Shown here piece by piece: positions 26,760-34,574 of a stretch of DNA of 64,000 bases. This stretch comes from Pantoea sp. SOD02 (lineage in GTDB: Bacteria; Pseudomonadota; Gammaproteobacteria; Enterobacterales; Enterobacteriaceae): assembly GCF_024707505.1 (NCBI RefSeq), contig NZ_CP102605.1, forward strand, positions 1 through 64,000. Direction: 5' to 3'. Numbering within the stretch: the stretch's first letter is position 1; each line of letters starts with the position of its first letter. The translations under genes and the position numbers were made by a program. The notes beneath the pieces are model-generated. The model was not told the origin of the DNA, searched no databases, and saw only the letters and a list, made by a program, of their open reading frames with translations.

Positions 26760-26772
26760 AAAAATGGACAGT
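26760..26772 (+). promoter_or_regulatory. 13-base motif shared with the fimbrial operon promoter region
   Basis: AAAAATGGACAGT lies 60 bases upstream of the FimZ-like start. The same 13 bases occur in the same sense relative to transcription upstream of the fimbrial operon (33204 to 33192, minus strand). A common regulator site is likely. Confidence 0.45.
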
Positions 26773-26833
26773 TAATTTCCGCCGGTAAGCCGATAGTATT
26801 CGCAGAATGAGGGATATTTATCGGAAATTAATC

Positions 26834-27427
26834 ATGGATGTCATTTATCTGGATCAGTCTTGCTATCACCAGCAGGGCTTAATTGCGCTGCTGGAACATT
26901 CAAATATCACTTGCTGTAATACGCTTCGTGAAATGAAGACGCTGATGAGTGACAGGGAAAAAACCGCCAGCCTTTCACCGATTATTATTTTTGATTTGCC
27001 GGTAAACTTCCGCACGGCGCTGGCTCAGATAGATTATCTGACCAGACTGAAAATCACCTTAAATGCGACGCTGATTTTCTTTTCAGATTCAGTGAAAAAC
27101 AAGATTAATTACAGCACTCATTCCATCACAGCCGATTGTTTTATCGATAAAAAATCTCCAGTCGGCACCATCAGTACCAGGCTGGCGATGATGTTGTGCC
27201 AGCATAAAAACGGCCAGCTGTTGGCTGCTCCCGCCATCAATAATCATTTAACCCGTAAAGAATTCAACTTCCTGTGTTGTTTATTCACTTACGAATCGAT
27301 TGAAGGTGTGGCGAAAATAACCGGTATAAATAAAAAAACACTCTATAGCCATCAGAATAAGATCGTTAAAAAACTCAATTTAAAAAACAGCCTGCATCTC
27401 TATCAGCGCTTCACCAATAATTTTTAA
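26834..27427 (+). CDS. FimZ/LuxR-type regulator-like protein
   Basis: Protein of 197 residues. The first 120 residues resemble a degenerate response-regulator receiver domain (DVIYLDQSCYHQQGLIALLE), in which the usual phospho-acceptor Asp cluster is not obvious. The C-terminus (LTRKEFNFLCCLFTYESIEGVAKITGINKKTLYSHQNKIVKKLNL, about 138-182) is a LuxR-type helix-turn-helix. Its place at the end of a fimbrial cluster, convergent with it, suggests that it controls the fimbriae. I prefer the ATG at 26834 because the receiver fold starts there; a start at 26807 adds nine residues, and neither has a strong ribosome site. Base composition is lower in GC than the neighbours. Confidence 0.75.
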   Translation: MDVIYLDQSCYHQQGLIALLEHSNITCCNTLREMKTLMSDREKTASLSPIIIFDLPVNFRTALAQIDYLTRLKITLNATLIFFSDSVKNKINYSTHSITADCFIDKKSPVGTISTRLAMMLCQHKNGQLLAAPAINNHLTRKEFNFLCCLFTYESIEGVAKITGINKKTLYSHQNKIVKKLNLKNSLHLYQRFTNNF

Positions 27428-27435
27428 ATCACCCC

Positions 27436-27484
27436 GTAGGGTCGCCATTCATGGCGACCTTATTCCCATAAATGCCCATCCTGC
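27436..27484. repeat. REP palindrome plus a degenerate partner
   Basis: GTAGGGTCGCCATTCATGGC continues as a perfect palindrome to 27459. A decayed GGTGCGCAT-type copy follows at about 27461-27484. It separates two convergent genes. Confidence 0.8.
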
Positions 27485-27518
27485 AAAACATCGGATAATG
27501 TCATCACCGCCCGCGCCA

Positions 27519-28685
27519 TTATTGCGTCGTCGGAGTATAAATAATCCTCAGCGTGCCCTGATAACGCCCCGCTGTTTTTGACGATAAAGTAAAAGGCGGC
27601 GTGATGAGTTGTATCGGCGCGGGAACGCACAGCACCGAATTGCTCTGGCCCGGTAACACCACACGTCGCAACACACCTCTGTTAGTGCCGCTCCAGATAA
27701 TTTCACTGCCGTTCTCAACTGTCTGGCGCGCTTTGGTCAGCGGGTTAATCACTTCAATCGCATAATCGAGACGATTTTGCGCCAGATTTTTGTCCGCGCC
27801 TGTGCGATATAACGAAAACAATCCCGTGGCTCTGGCGGGCGCGGCTGCACCTTCGTCCTGAAACAAGATGCTCACTCGGTTGCTGTCAGAATTATTGCCG
27901 TCGTACAGGCACATATCCAGCGAACGGCTGCCGCTGACGGTGGTGGTGGCGCGCGCACCGGGGAAGGTTTTTAAACCGAGATCAACCGTGGCGGCCGCAT
28001 TACCAAACTCCGGCAGATAAATCTGCTGATTACCGTAATCCGTCACCTTAAAGGTCATGCTGGCGATCCAGTCACCCATCTTGGTCACATTGGTACAACC
28101 CACGTTCACGTTCTGCGAGTTTCCGGTACAGGAGGTTACTGGCCACTGCATCAGCGACATTTTCAGCGTTGCGCTCCAGGTGCCCGCCGACGGGAATTTA
28201 CTCAGCTCGGAAGAGGGAAGATAGGCCGAATAATCGGTGCCATCGCCACGCGGCGTGACGGCTCCGCCAAAGGCATTCATCGGCACCTGATTGGTCGCCA
28301 CCACCACATTATTCAATGAGCGCCTTTTGGTGAGATAGACATTCAGTACCAACGTCTGTTTGGTGCTGCTTTCGGTAAACAATAGCGGCACGGGATAGGG
28401 TGACGGAGACGCTTCCAGCCAGACAGGTAATGTCAGGCAGGCACCATATTGATTGCTGGTGCGCGACTGGCAAACCAGCGTGTTGCGGCCCCATTTTGGC
28501 GCGTCGTTGGTATCGTAACCGCCATTTTCATTGGTCCAGATCGGCAATTGCGCCGGCACTGACATACGGTCAAACGTCACCGCAACGCTGGTATTGCGTC
28601 CAGAAGGCGTGAGCATGGCCGCCTGCGCCAATGTGTTGACCATTAACCAAAACAGCGTCAGCGCGCTAAGAAAGCTACTTTTCAT
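27519..28685 (-). CDS. CS1/CFA/I-type fimbrial tip adhesin (CooD/CfaE-like)
   Basis: Secreted protein of 388 residues with a signal peptide (about residues 1-22, ending AQA). It is the last gene of the fimbrial operon, where CS1-family operons place the minor tip subunit that starts assembly and binds the receptor. Length fits CooD/CfaE/CblD (about 360). The C-terminal half carries a pilin-like beta-rich segment ending LSSKTAGRYQGTLRIIYTPT, similar in style to the pilin tail. Four or more cysteines in the middle could form disulfides. The receptor is unknown. It starts nine bases after the usher stop. Confidence 0.85.
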   Translation of the reverse strand: MKSSFLSALTLFWLMVNTLAQAAMLTPSGRNTSVAVTFDRMSVPAQLPIWTNENGGYDTNDAPKWGRNTLVCQSRTSNQYGACLTLPVWLEASPSPYPVPLLFTESSTKQTLVLNVYLTKRRSLNNVVVATNQVPMNAFGGAVTPRGDGTDYSAYLPSSELSKFPSAGTWSATLKMSLMQWPVTSCTGNSQNVNVGCTNVTKMGDWIASMTFKVTDYGNQQIYLPEFGNAAATVDLGLKTFPGARATTTVSGSRSLDMCLYDGNNSDSNRVSILFQDEGAAAPARATGLFSLYRTGADKNLAQNRLDYAIEVINPLTKARQTVENGSEIIWSGTNRGVLRRVVLPGQSNSVLCVPAPIQLITPPFTLSSKTAGRYQGTLRIIYTPTTQ

Positions 28686-28694
28686 CCAAAATCC

Positions 28695-31433
28695 CTATTG
28701 TTGTTGCGGCGCAGAAGGCGCGGTGCGAGCCAGCGGAACCTCATCCGCCTGGCGGGTGACAATCAGCATTTTTGCTCGTTGCTGCACATCCTGCGGCACT
28801 GAAGCCAGTTCGATAGGTTTGCAGTCGCTATCGCCGACGTAACGCACCACGTCATGGGTGCTTTTCACCTTCATTTCACAGCGGTACATCTGCATGCCGC
28901 GCACCATGTAGAGATTTTTTATGCGGTGATCGGTCTCAGCGCTGAATCCGCCCTGGCCTAAACCGGACCAGCTGGCGACATTCAGCGGCGTGGCACCTTT
29001 CAGTGGAAGCTGTTGATTGATCATCAGCCTGCCGAGCCAGGTGTAGCGCGAAACAATATTCACCTTGCTAACCAACATGCGCCCCGGCGCGATGAACAGC
29101 GTGCGTCGTCCGGCACCTTGAGTAATTTCGCTGCGCATACCGTCGGTGGATTCGATGGAATCATTGATGCTGATCGCGCTCTGGGTGTAAGCCGGTACGC
29201 TGAAGAGCGTGCGGCCGGTGCCGTGCAGGCTGGCGCTGCCTGCGCCATCAACCGAGATATCCACCCGGGTATCGCGACTCTCATCGCTGCTTGCCACATG
29301 CAAACCGACCGCCGCACCGGGCAGGCCGTTGCCCCATTTGCCCCAGTACAGACCGGAACGCGCCACCGCCAAAGAGGAGTTATAGCTGCCGCTGCTGCTA
29401 AAGCGTTGAGCGGATGAACCGGACGATGCCGAGCTGACCGCCAGGCTGCCGCTGCCGTATTCGCCGCCGGTTTTGCCATAAACGGAAGCATTCAGCTTGT
29501 TCTCCTGATTACCGTTAAGGTTCACGCCAATTTCCTGCTGATTCTGCGCATCGAAATACCAGTTCTGCGCCACGTTATAGCCAATCTGATCTTTGTTATT
29601 GCGATCGGTTTGGTAGGTCATGCCGAGCGAACTGTAGCTCGAACGTGAATTGACGGTCGGGGTGCTGACGCGCGAGAGTGAAACTGAGAGGAAGCCGCCG
29701 TTATCGCGCTGGGTTCCGCTGCTGCTGGTGCGGGTAAAGAGATTGGCGCTGGTATTAATATTGATGCCGTTGACGCTAAAACCGCGCCCAAGGCCAGCCT
29801 GCCAGGTGGTGGTCTGCGTTTTGCTGTAGAGGTTGCGGCGCGCCCACTGCGGCACGACCGCGTTATCATCCAGTTGAACGGGCAGCACATTGCGGCCCTC
29901 ATTCTTGCTGGCGCTGTAGCCGGCATTCAGATACCAGCTTTTCACCGGCACGCTGAACATTAGGCTACTGCTCTGGTAGCACCCGCTGAAACCGTATTGC
30001 CCACCGTTGTTGCTGTAGCAGTCCTGTGCATACAAGGCGCTGCGGTAGAAACTAAGGGAGAATCCATCGTTATAGGCGACCTGCTGGATATTGCCGCGCG
30101 AGCCTTCGCTGCCTTTCAGGTAGCTAAAGCGGGTGGTGAGAATGCCGTCGAGCAGCGGGTTATCAAATCCATGACTCCAGTCGAGCGCGCTTTCGATAAA
30201 GCGGTTGCGGTTGGTCACGGCAACACCGCCGGTCAGCGCGGCGTCTTGTGTCACAGGCACTTTGATGCCCGCCTGCATCACGCGGCGGTCGGCACCCTGT
30301 TGTGATGCAGCGCCGTTGCCCTGCATCTCGCGATTGGGAATGGTTCCGCCTTGTACAAACCATTCAATGTTCTGGCTGGTGGCATTGCCGGTACGACTAA
30401 AAGGTACCTGTTCGGTACGTGACAACTGATTATCTTCATAAATGCGCAACGACACGCTGTAGCTGCCATTGGGAAAGGCGCTGGTATCGAGGTTTTGCGT
30501 GCCCGCATTGAGGTAAAAGGTGCCCAGCAGTTGCTGCCCGCGATAAGCATCAATACGCGATGGACGCGTAATAAACACCGTCACCGGCGTGCCCTGCGCC
30601 GCTTGTGCGCGGTTCATCCAGGCTAGCGTCGAACCGACGCGCGCGCCTTCGATGGTGCTAAGCGGCAACTGGCTTAAGGTAATGTTGCCGCCGGCGTTGC
30701 TAAAGATATCGCGCGAATCCATGCGTCCGGCCTGCACGTAATAGCGCTTGCCGAGATCGCGGCGCAGAAACACGTTGTTAAAGCGTACTTCCTGATGACT
30801 CTGCTGACGGTATTTTTGCGCCAGATAGTCCCAGTCGATACCGGCATAGCTGTTTTCAGTGAGTCCGAGCGCGCCCGCACCCTGTAGGGATAGCGTCTGG
30901 TCATCGCGATTGGTGACGAAATTGATATTCTGCTGATGAATGAACGCCGCTTCCGTTTCGGCGGTCTGCTGGTAGTAGGGCGATGCGTTGTCTACCGCCA
31001 GCGGCACAAATTCCGGGCCGAGAAACAGCGCCACTTTGGCATTATTTTCGTCATAGATCAGCGCGAGGGAATCGGTTTCCAGATAGTCGCAGCCTGCTGC
31101 GCCGCCGTTGCTGCTGCATGCCTTGTTGCCGTTGCGTGCCAGCGGTTCACTTATCAGATGGTCTAAGCGTTTATCCTGCTGCGGATCCTTTTGATAATGC
31201 TGCATCACCGCCCGTGCAACCTGATGCGGTTTTAAGAACGTGACGGTATCAAGCGAGACAGAGGCTTCAAACAGGCCGAGCGATTGCCCGTAAACAGAAA
31301 GGTTGACCCACAGCGTCTGGCCGGTAACCAGCGATTCAAAACCAGGCGGAACCTGCGTGGCAGCGCGGGGTGCAAGAGAGGGGATCAGGGTAATGAAAGA
31401 GGCGATTAAAACGACGCGAATATTGACCTTCAT
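28695..31433 (-). CDS. CS1/CFA/I-type fimbrial outer-membrane usher
   Basis: Outer-membrane assembly pore of 912 residues with a signal peptide ending APRA-AT. The length and layout fit the alternate (alpha) chaperone-usher class such as CooC/CfaC/TcfC: N-terminal periplasmic domain with VPPGFESLVTGQTLWVNLSVYGQSLG, a pair of cysteines (KACSSNGGAAGCD), a long beta-barrel region with Asn/Ser-rich strands, and C-terminal domains. It should secrete and polymerise the pilin encoded upstream. The start at 31433 was chosen because a signal peptide begins there and CAGGA lies upstream; a longer frame reaches 31490. Confidence 0.92.
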   Translation of the reverse strand: MKVNIRVVLIASFITLIPSLAPRAATQVPPGFESLVTGQTLWVNLSVYGQSLGLFEASVSLDTVTFLKPHQVARAVMQHYQKDPQQDKRLDHLISEPLARNGNKACSSNGGAAGCDYLETDSLALIYDENNAKVALFLGPEFVPLAVDNASPYYQQTAETEAAFIHQQNINFVTNRDDQTLSLQGAGALGLTENSYAGIDWDYLAQKYRQQSHQEVRFNNVFLRRDLGKRYYVQAGRMDSRDIFSNAGGNITLSQLPLSTIEGARVGSTLAWMNRAQAAQGTPVTVFITRPSRIDAYRGQQLLGTFYLNAGTQNLDTSAFPNGSYSVSLRIYEDNQLSRTEQVPFSRTGNATSQNIEWFVQGGTIPNREMQGNGAASQQGADRRVMQAGIKVPVTQDAALTGGVAVTNRNRFIESALDWSHGFDNPLLDGILTTRFSYLKGSEGSRGNIQQVAYNDGFSLSFYRSALYAQDCYSNNGGQYGFSGCYQSSSLMFSVPVKSWYLNAGYSASKNEGRNVLPVQLDDNAVVPQWARRNLYSKTQTTTWQAGLGRGFSVNGININTSANLFTRTSSSGTQRDNGGFLSVSLSRVSTPTVNSRSSYSSLGMTYQTDRNNKDQIGYNVAQNWYFDAQNQQEIGVNLNGNQENKLNASVYGKTGGEYGSGSLAVSSASSGSSAQRFSSSGSYNSSLAVARSGLYWGKWGNGLPGAAVGLHVASSDESRDTRVDISVDGAGSASLHGTGRTLFSVPAYTQSAISINDSIESTDGMRSEITQGAGRRTLFIAPGRMLVSKVNIVSRYTWLGRLMINQQLPLKGATPLNVASWSGLGQGGFSAETDHRIKNLYMVRGMQMYRCEMKVKSTHDVVRYVGDSDCKPIELASVPQDVQQRAKMLIVTRQADEVPLARTAPSAPQQQ

Positions 31434-31517
31434 TACAGCATCCTGCTGAAAAAGAATAATAAGGGGGGCGATCTGCCTAATGCCGCTCACTTAAGCAATA
31501 TATTGCCTATGTAAGCA

Positions 31518-31584
31518 GGCGCGCATGAATGCGCACCCTACGAAAACCTCGCCAACTGCTGTAGGGTCGCCATTCATGGCGACC
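31518..31584. repeat. REP pair inside the fimbrial operon
   Basis: A GCGCGCAT-type palindrome ending CTAC (31518-31541) and a GTAG-headed GGTCGCCAT palindrome (31561-31584). The unit including the spacer CGAAAACCTCGCCAA and the following GATTACGCTTAACTG is nearly the same as the one at 57904-57990. It lies between pilin and usher genes and may shape relative expression. Confidence 0.85.
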
Positions 31585-31655
31585 GATTACGCTTAACTGA
31601 CGTGCATTAGGGGCGAGCTGCCCCCCGAAATAATTGATCAGTCAATACCGACAAA

Positions 31656-32159
31656 TTAGCTCTGCGTGGTGGCCTGAGTAATTAACAAGCTGATCACGCC
31701 GGAATAGGTACCGGTTGCCAGCACGCCTTGCGTGGTCTGCGAGATTTTCAGTGGCAATACTGACGAACCGTTGGCGGTACCCGCCGGGAACAGCGAGGCG
31801 TAAGTCAGCGGTGTGTTGGTGGTGGTAATCGGTTTTAAATCCGCGCCCAGCGTGACGGTCAAGGGTACCGCTGTACCGGTGACGGTATTGTTAAGCTGAG
31901 CAGCGCTCACCAGCGCAACGTTAATATTGGCGGTTTGCGAGTTCGACCAGATTTTGGTGTCCAGTGAATAGGTAGACAAACCACGGCCCGGAATATATTG
32001 CATATTAATGGTACCCGGTAATGCGGTTCCGTCCGCCTGGGTCATATCGACCGTCGAATCGACATTCGCATTCACCGTAATATCTTTCTGCACCGCCTGT
32101 GCATTAAATACAGCCGTTAACGCAGCAGCGATGACAAGTGGTTTGATTAATTTTTGCAT
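31656..32159 (-). CDS. CS1/CFA/I-family major pilin
   Basis: Fimbrial major subunit of 167 residues. A signal peptide ends at FNAQA (about residue 22). The mature protein begins VQKDITVNANVDSTVDMTQADG, which closely follows CfaB/CooA (ITVTASVD...QADG.ALP), and ends with the beta-strand SGVISLLITQAT, like CfaB's SGVVSLVMT. No cysteines are seen in the mature part, as usual for this class. Position between chaperone and usher fits CS1 operons, in which pilin is the most abundant product. The start at 32159 is set by GGAG and the signal peptide. Confidence 0.92.
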   Translation of the reverse strand: MQKLIKPLVIAAALTAVFNAQAVQKDITVNANVDSTVDMTQADGTALPGTINMQYIPGRGLSTYSLDTKIWSNSQTANINVALVSAAQLNNTVTGTAVPLTVTLGADLKPITTTNTPLTYASLFPAGTANGSSVLPLKISQTTQGVLATGTYSGVISLLITQATTQS

Positions 32160-32261
32160 TTGTAGCTCCGTGAAAATCCTTGTACTGGCCGTAAATGACC
32201 GTCTCATGGGTAGTAAACTGCTTTATAACAAACAGGTTGTTATTCCTTTAATAGGTGCTGA

Positions 32262-33056
32262 TCATTGTCCGATGACGTACTCGGCAAAATTCCGCGTGTT
32301 GAGATCAACATATTTAATTCTGACTTCCTGAGCAGCGCTTAATTCTGCCGAACTCCAGGCTTTGAAGCGCAGTGTTTCATCCGGATAAACCGTGGCGTGT
32401 TCTTTTTTCCACTGGCAGCTGCTGATGTGTTGTTTTGAGCAAACCGCCACCTCACGAATCACTACGCGTACCGTACCTGAATTCTTGACTTCGCCCGATG
32501 TGGATGCAGTAAGCGATAACCTGGCATTGCGCGGCGGAATATGGACCAGCACGCCCCAGACTAAATTGATGCCGACCTGATTGCTGATGTTATTATTCGG
32601 CAGCGATTTATCTTTCAATTCATCCGGGGCAGCAACGGCCTCAAAGTAGACGCGCCAGGCGGTTTCTTTTTCCGGCGGTTGTAATGAAATCAGCCGAATG
32701 ATGCGTTGAGAACCGGAAGCGAGCGCGAACTTATCCGGTGTGGCGATAAGCGAGCGAGAAACGGCATCCTCAACCAATATCTCTTTTTCAAACGGTGTCG
32801 CAGGACGCTCAATTCGCTTGATGCTGACGCGAATAAACTGCGCTTCACCGCTCTGTGATAATGTCTGCACCTGCGCCGCACCCTGATTATTCAGAGTGAC
32901 TTCCATTGGATAGACACTCATATTTGCCCATGCTGATGGCATAGCAATAAAACCCATGAGGATCAGAGGGTAAGCGAGTTTTTTTAGCAGATAATTATTG
33001 GGTGAAATACCCCATGAAAAGCCGTGATGCAGCATCTTTTGCGGTGAATCGTCCAT
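32262..33056 (-). CDS. Alternate-class fimbrial chaperone (CooB/CfaA-like)
   Basis: Periplasmic chaperone of 264 residues, first gene of the fimbrial operon. The signal sequence is preceded by an unusually long polar N-terminus (MDDSPQKMLHHGFSWGISPNN), then a hydrophobic core ending MPSAWA. The mature part, NMSVYPMEVTLNNQGAAQV, and the SQRIIRLISLQPPEKETAWRVYFEAV segment fit the immunoglobulin-like chaperone fold with its Arg and Lys anchors. AAGGA precedes the ATG at 33056. If the true start is further in, the signal peptide would be normal length; the ribosome site supports the long form. Confidence 0.87.
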   Translation of the reverse strand: MDDSPQKMLHHGFSWGISPNNYLLKKLAYPLILMGFIAMPSAWANMSVYPMEVTLNNQGAAQVQTLSQSGEAQFIRVSIKRIERPATPFEKEILVEDAVSRSLIATPDKFALASGSQRIIRLISLQPPEKETAWRVYFEAVAAPDELKDKSLPNNNISNQVGINLVWGVLVHIPPRNARLSLTASTSGEVKNSGTVRVVIREVAVCSKQHISSCQWKKEHATVYPDETLRFKAWSSAELSAAQEVRIKYVDLNTRNFAEYVIGQ

Positions 33057-33542
33057 GATAAATCCTTATTAAATCCATTAAAAACCTGTCGGATATTCCC
33101 TGTAAAAATCGGTATGGCTATAAGCCAGCGTGGCTTAATCAAGCGGAATAACCGTGCGTTAAGAAAGTTCTCATACGGGCTTTGTTAAGTCACTGTCCAT
33201 TTTTGTGGTTAATTTTTTTAAGCTGTGCTGCAAAGTGAATACTTGCCAAAATATCGCAACCTAACTTAATGAAATAGCTATAAAAACAAAGATTAATTTA
33301 CAGGCTTAGAAATGGTCTTGTCAGGTTAAAATAAAATCAGGCTTTACAAAAAATAGCGCATTGGTGGTAAGATCGTACTCGGAAGGGCAAAAAGACCCTT
33401 GTTAATCTTAAAATGTTAACCTCAGAAACAATGCCTCCCAAAAGCATCATCAACCGATTCTCAACCGGCTTTAAAATAACGTATGAGAAGGTGGGTGGTT
33501 TTTTAAATATTTATAATTGATAACCAGGCACAACACAGCAAT
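33057..33542. promoter_or_regulatory. AT-rich divergent promoter region
   Basis: 486 bases without a gene, clearly richer in A and T than the flanks. It must hold promoters for the fimbrial operon (minus) and for the regulator-like gene at 33543 (plus). It contains ACTGTCCATTTTT at 33192-33204, the reverse complement of the motif upstream of the FimZ-like gene. I see no other convincing site or small RNA. Confidence 0.55.
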
Positions 33543-34415
33543 ATGAAAAGCAAACAGCAACTCACAGCATTAATTTATCATCGTGCCGCAGAGATTAAGT
33601 CAAATAAAAACATCTCGTTAGTTATGCAGAAGCATTACAAACTGTTGTTTAGACTGTATCTGACTAAGCCGCTCTATTTTAAAGTCATTTTTAAAGCCAA
33701 TCGCTTCATTATTGGTTCGGCGATCATGGCGTACTCCTTCACTTCAGCAAACCCAACTCTGCGTGATGTAAAAGACTTTTGTAAGAAAACCGGCCTGATT
33801 AGCGACAACACCATTGACTCCTTTCTGCTGTTTATTCGGGTAGGTGGACGTATGGAAGTTAAAAAGGATGCGCAGGATAAACGCAAGTTAACCTACACGG
33901 TGACCAACAAAGCACTGGATGAAACCCGCGCCTTAATTAATACCATGATGATCCCTTACGGCATGTTGTATGAAGATTTCGACGTTTCGGCATGCCTGAA
34001 AATGGAAAATTTCCATGCCGAATACTTCAAAAAATACGCTGAAATTACCCTCAAGCATGTCTACTTATTCGATATGGTGCCAGAGAGTAAAGCCTTCATT
34101 TTCAGGGATGCCGGGCATATGCTGCTGATGGATCTTTACATCGAAAGTCTGCAACAAAAAACCACCGTTATTGAGTACAACTACCTGAAAGCGTCACTGA
34201 AATGTGGCGTTTCGCGCTCGCACATCAAACGCTGTCTGCAGGACGCTGAAGCGGCGGGGTTGCTGACGCTGGACAAAGCCAGCAATACGCTCATTTTGCA
34301 TCTCTCCTTTATGCAGATGGCGCTGGATTATTTTGCGGTCTATATGGCAATGGTCGAGTACGGTTTGCGCGGTTTATCGGGTGTGCCTCCGCTACCGGCG
34401 AGCTTACCGCAATAA
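33543..34415 (+). CDS. Uncharacterised protein with C-terminal helix-turn-helix-like region
   Basis: Protein of 290 residues that I do not recognise. It is basic and low in GC at its N-terminus (many Lys, Ile and Tyr codons). Residues about 75-110 (PTLRDVKDFCKKTGLISDNTIDSFLLFIRVGGRMEV) and 220-245 (YLKASLKCGVSRSHIKRCLQDAEAAGLLTL) each look like winged-helix DNA-binding segments, so two DNA-binding domains are possible. No membrane helix or signal peptide. It diverges from the fimbrial operon and precedes the transporter genes. A regulator of either is plausible, but this is inference. Confidence 0.55.
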   Translation: MKSKQQLTALIYHRAAEIKSNKNISLVMQKHYKLLFRLYLTKPLYFKVIFKANRFIIGSAIMAYSFTSANPTLRDVKDFCKKTGLISDNTIDSFLLFIRVGGRMEVKKDAQDKRKLTYTVTNKALDETRALINTMMIPYGMLYEDFDVSACLKMENFHAEYFKKYAEITLKHVYLFDMVPESKAFIFRDAGHMLLMDLYIESLQQKTTVIEYNYLKASLKCGVSRSHIKRCLQDAEAAGLLTLDKASNTLILHLSFMQMALDYFAVYMAMVEYGLRGLSGVPPLPASLPQ

Positions 34416-34443
34416 TCTGATTTTTCGCTTATTGGTGAATTGC

Positions 34444-34465
34444 CATATTCAACAAATCGATTGCC
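34444..34465 (+). repeat. 22-base repeat upstream of the first binding-protein gene
   Basis: The 22 bases starting CATATTCAACAAATCGATTG are identical at 36321-36342, and similarity continues at lower level for about 70 bases (GTCCGGGTTTTAATA against GCCGGATTTTAATA). Both copies lie upstream of transcription units for the same transporter, so this is a duplicated promoter/operator region. Confidence 0.7.
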
Positions 34466-34574
34466 ACTATTGTCGTTTTACATTTATTTGTCCGGGTTTT
34501 AATAATTCAGCGGGAATTAATACAGGCCAGATTAAGGCCATACATAATATTTACCTGCAATCACCAAGGACAAT

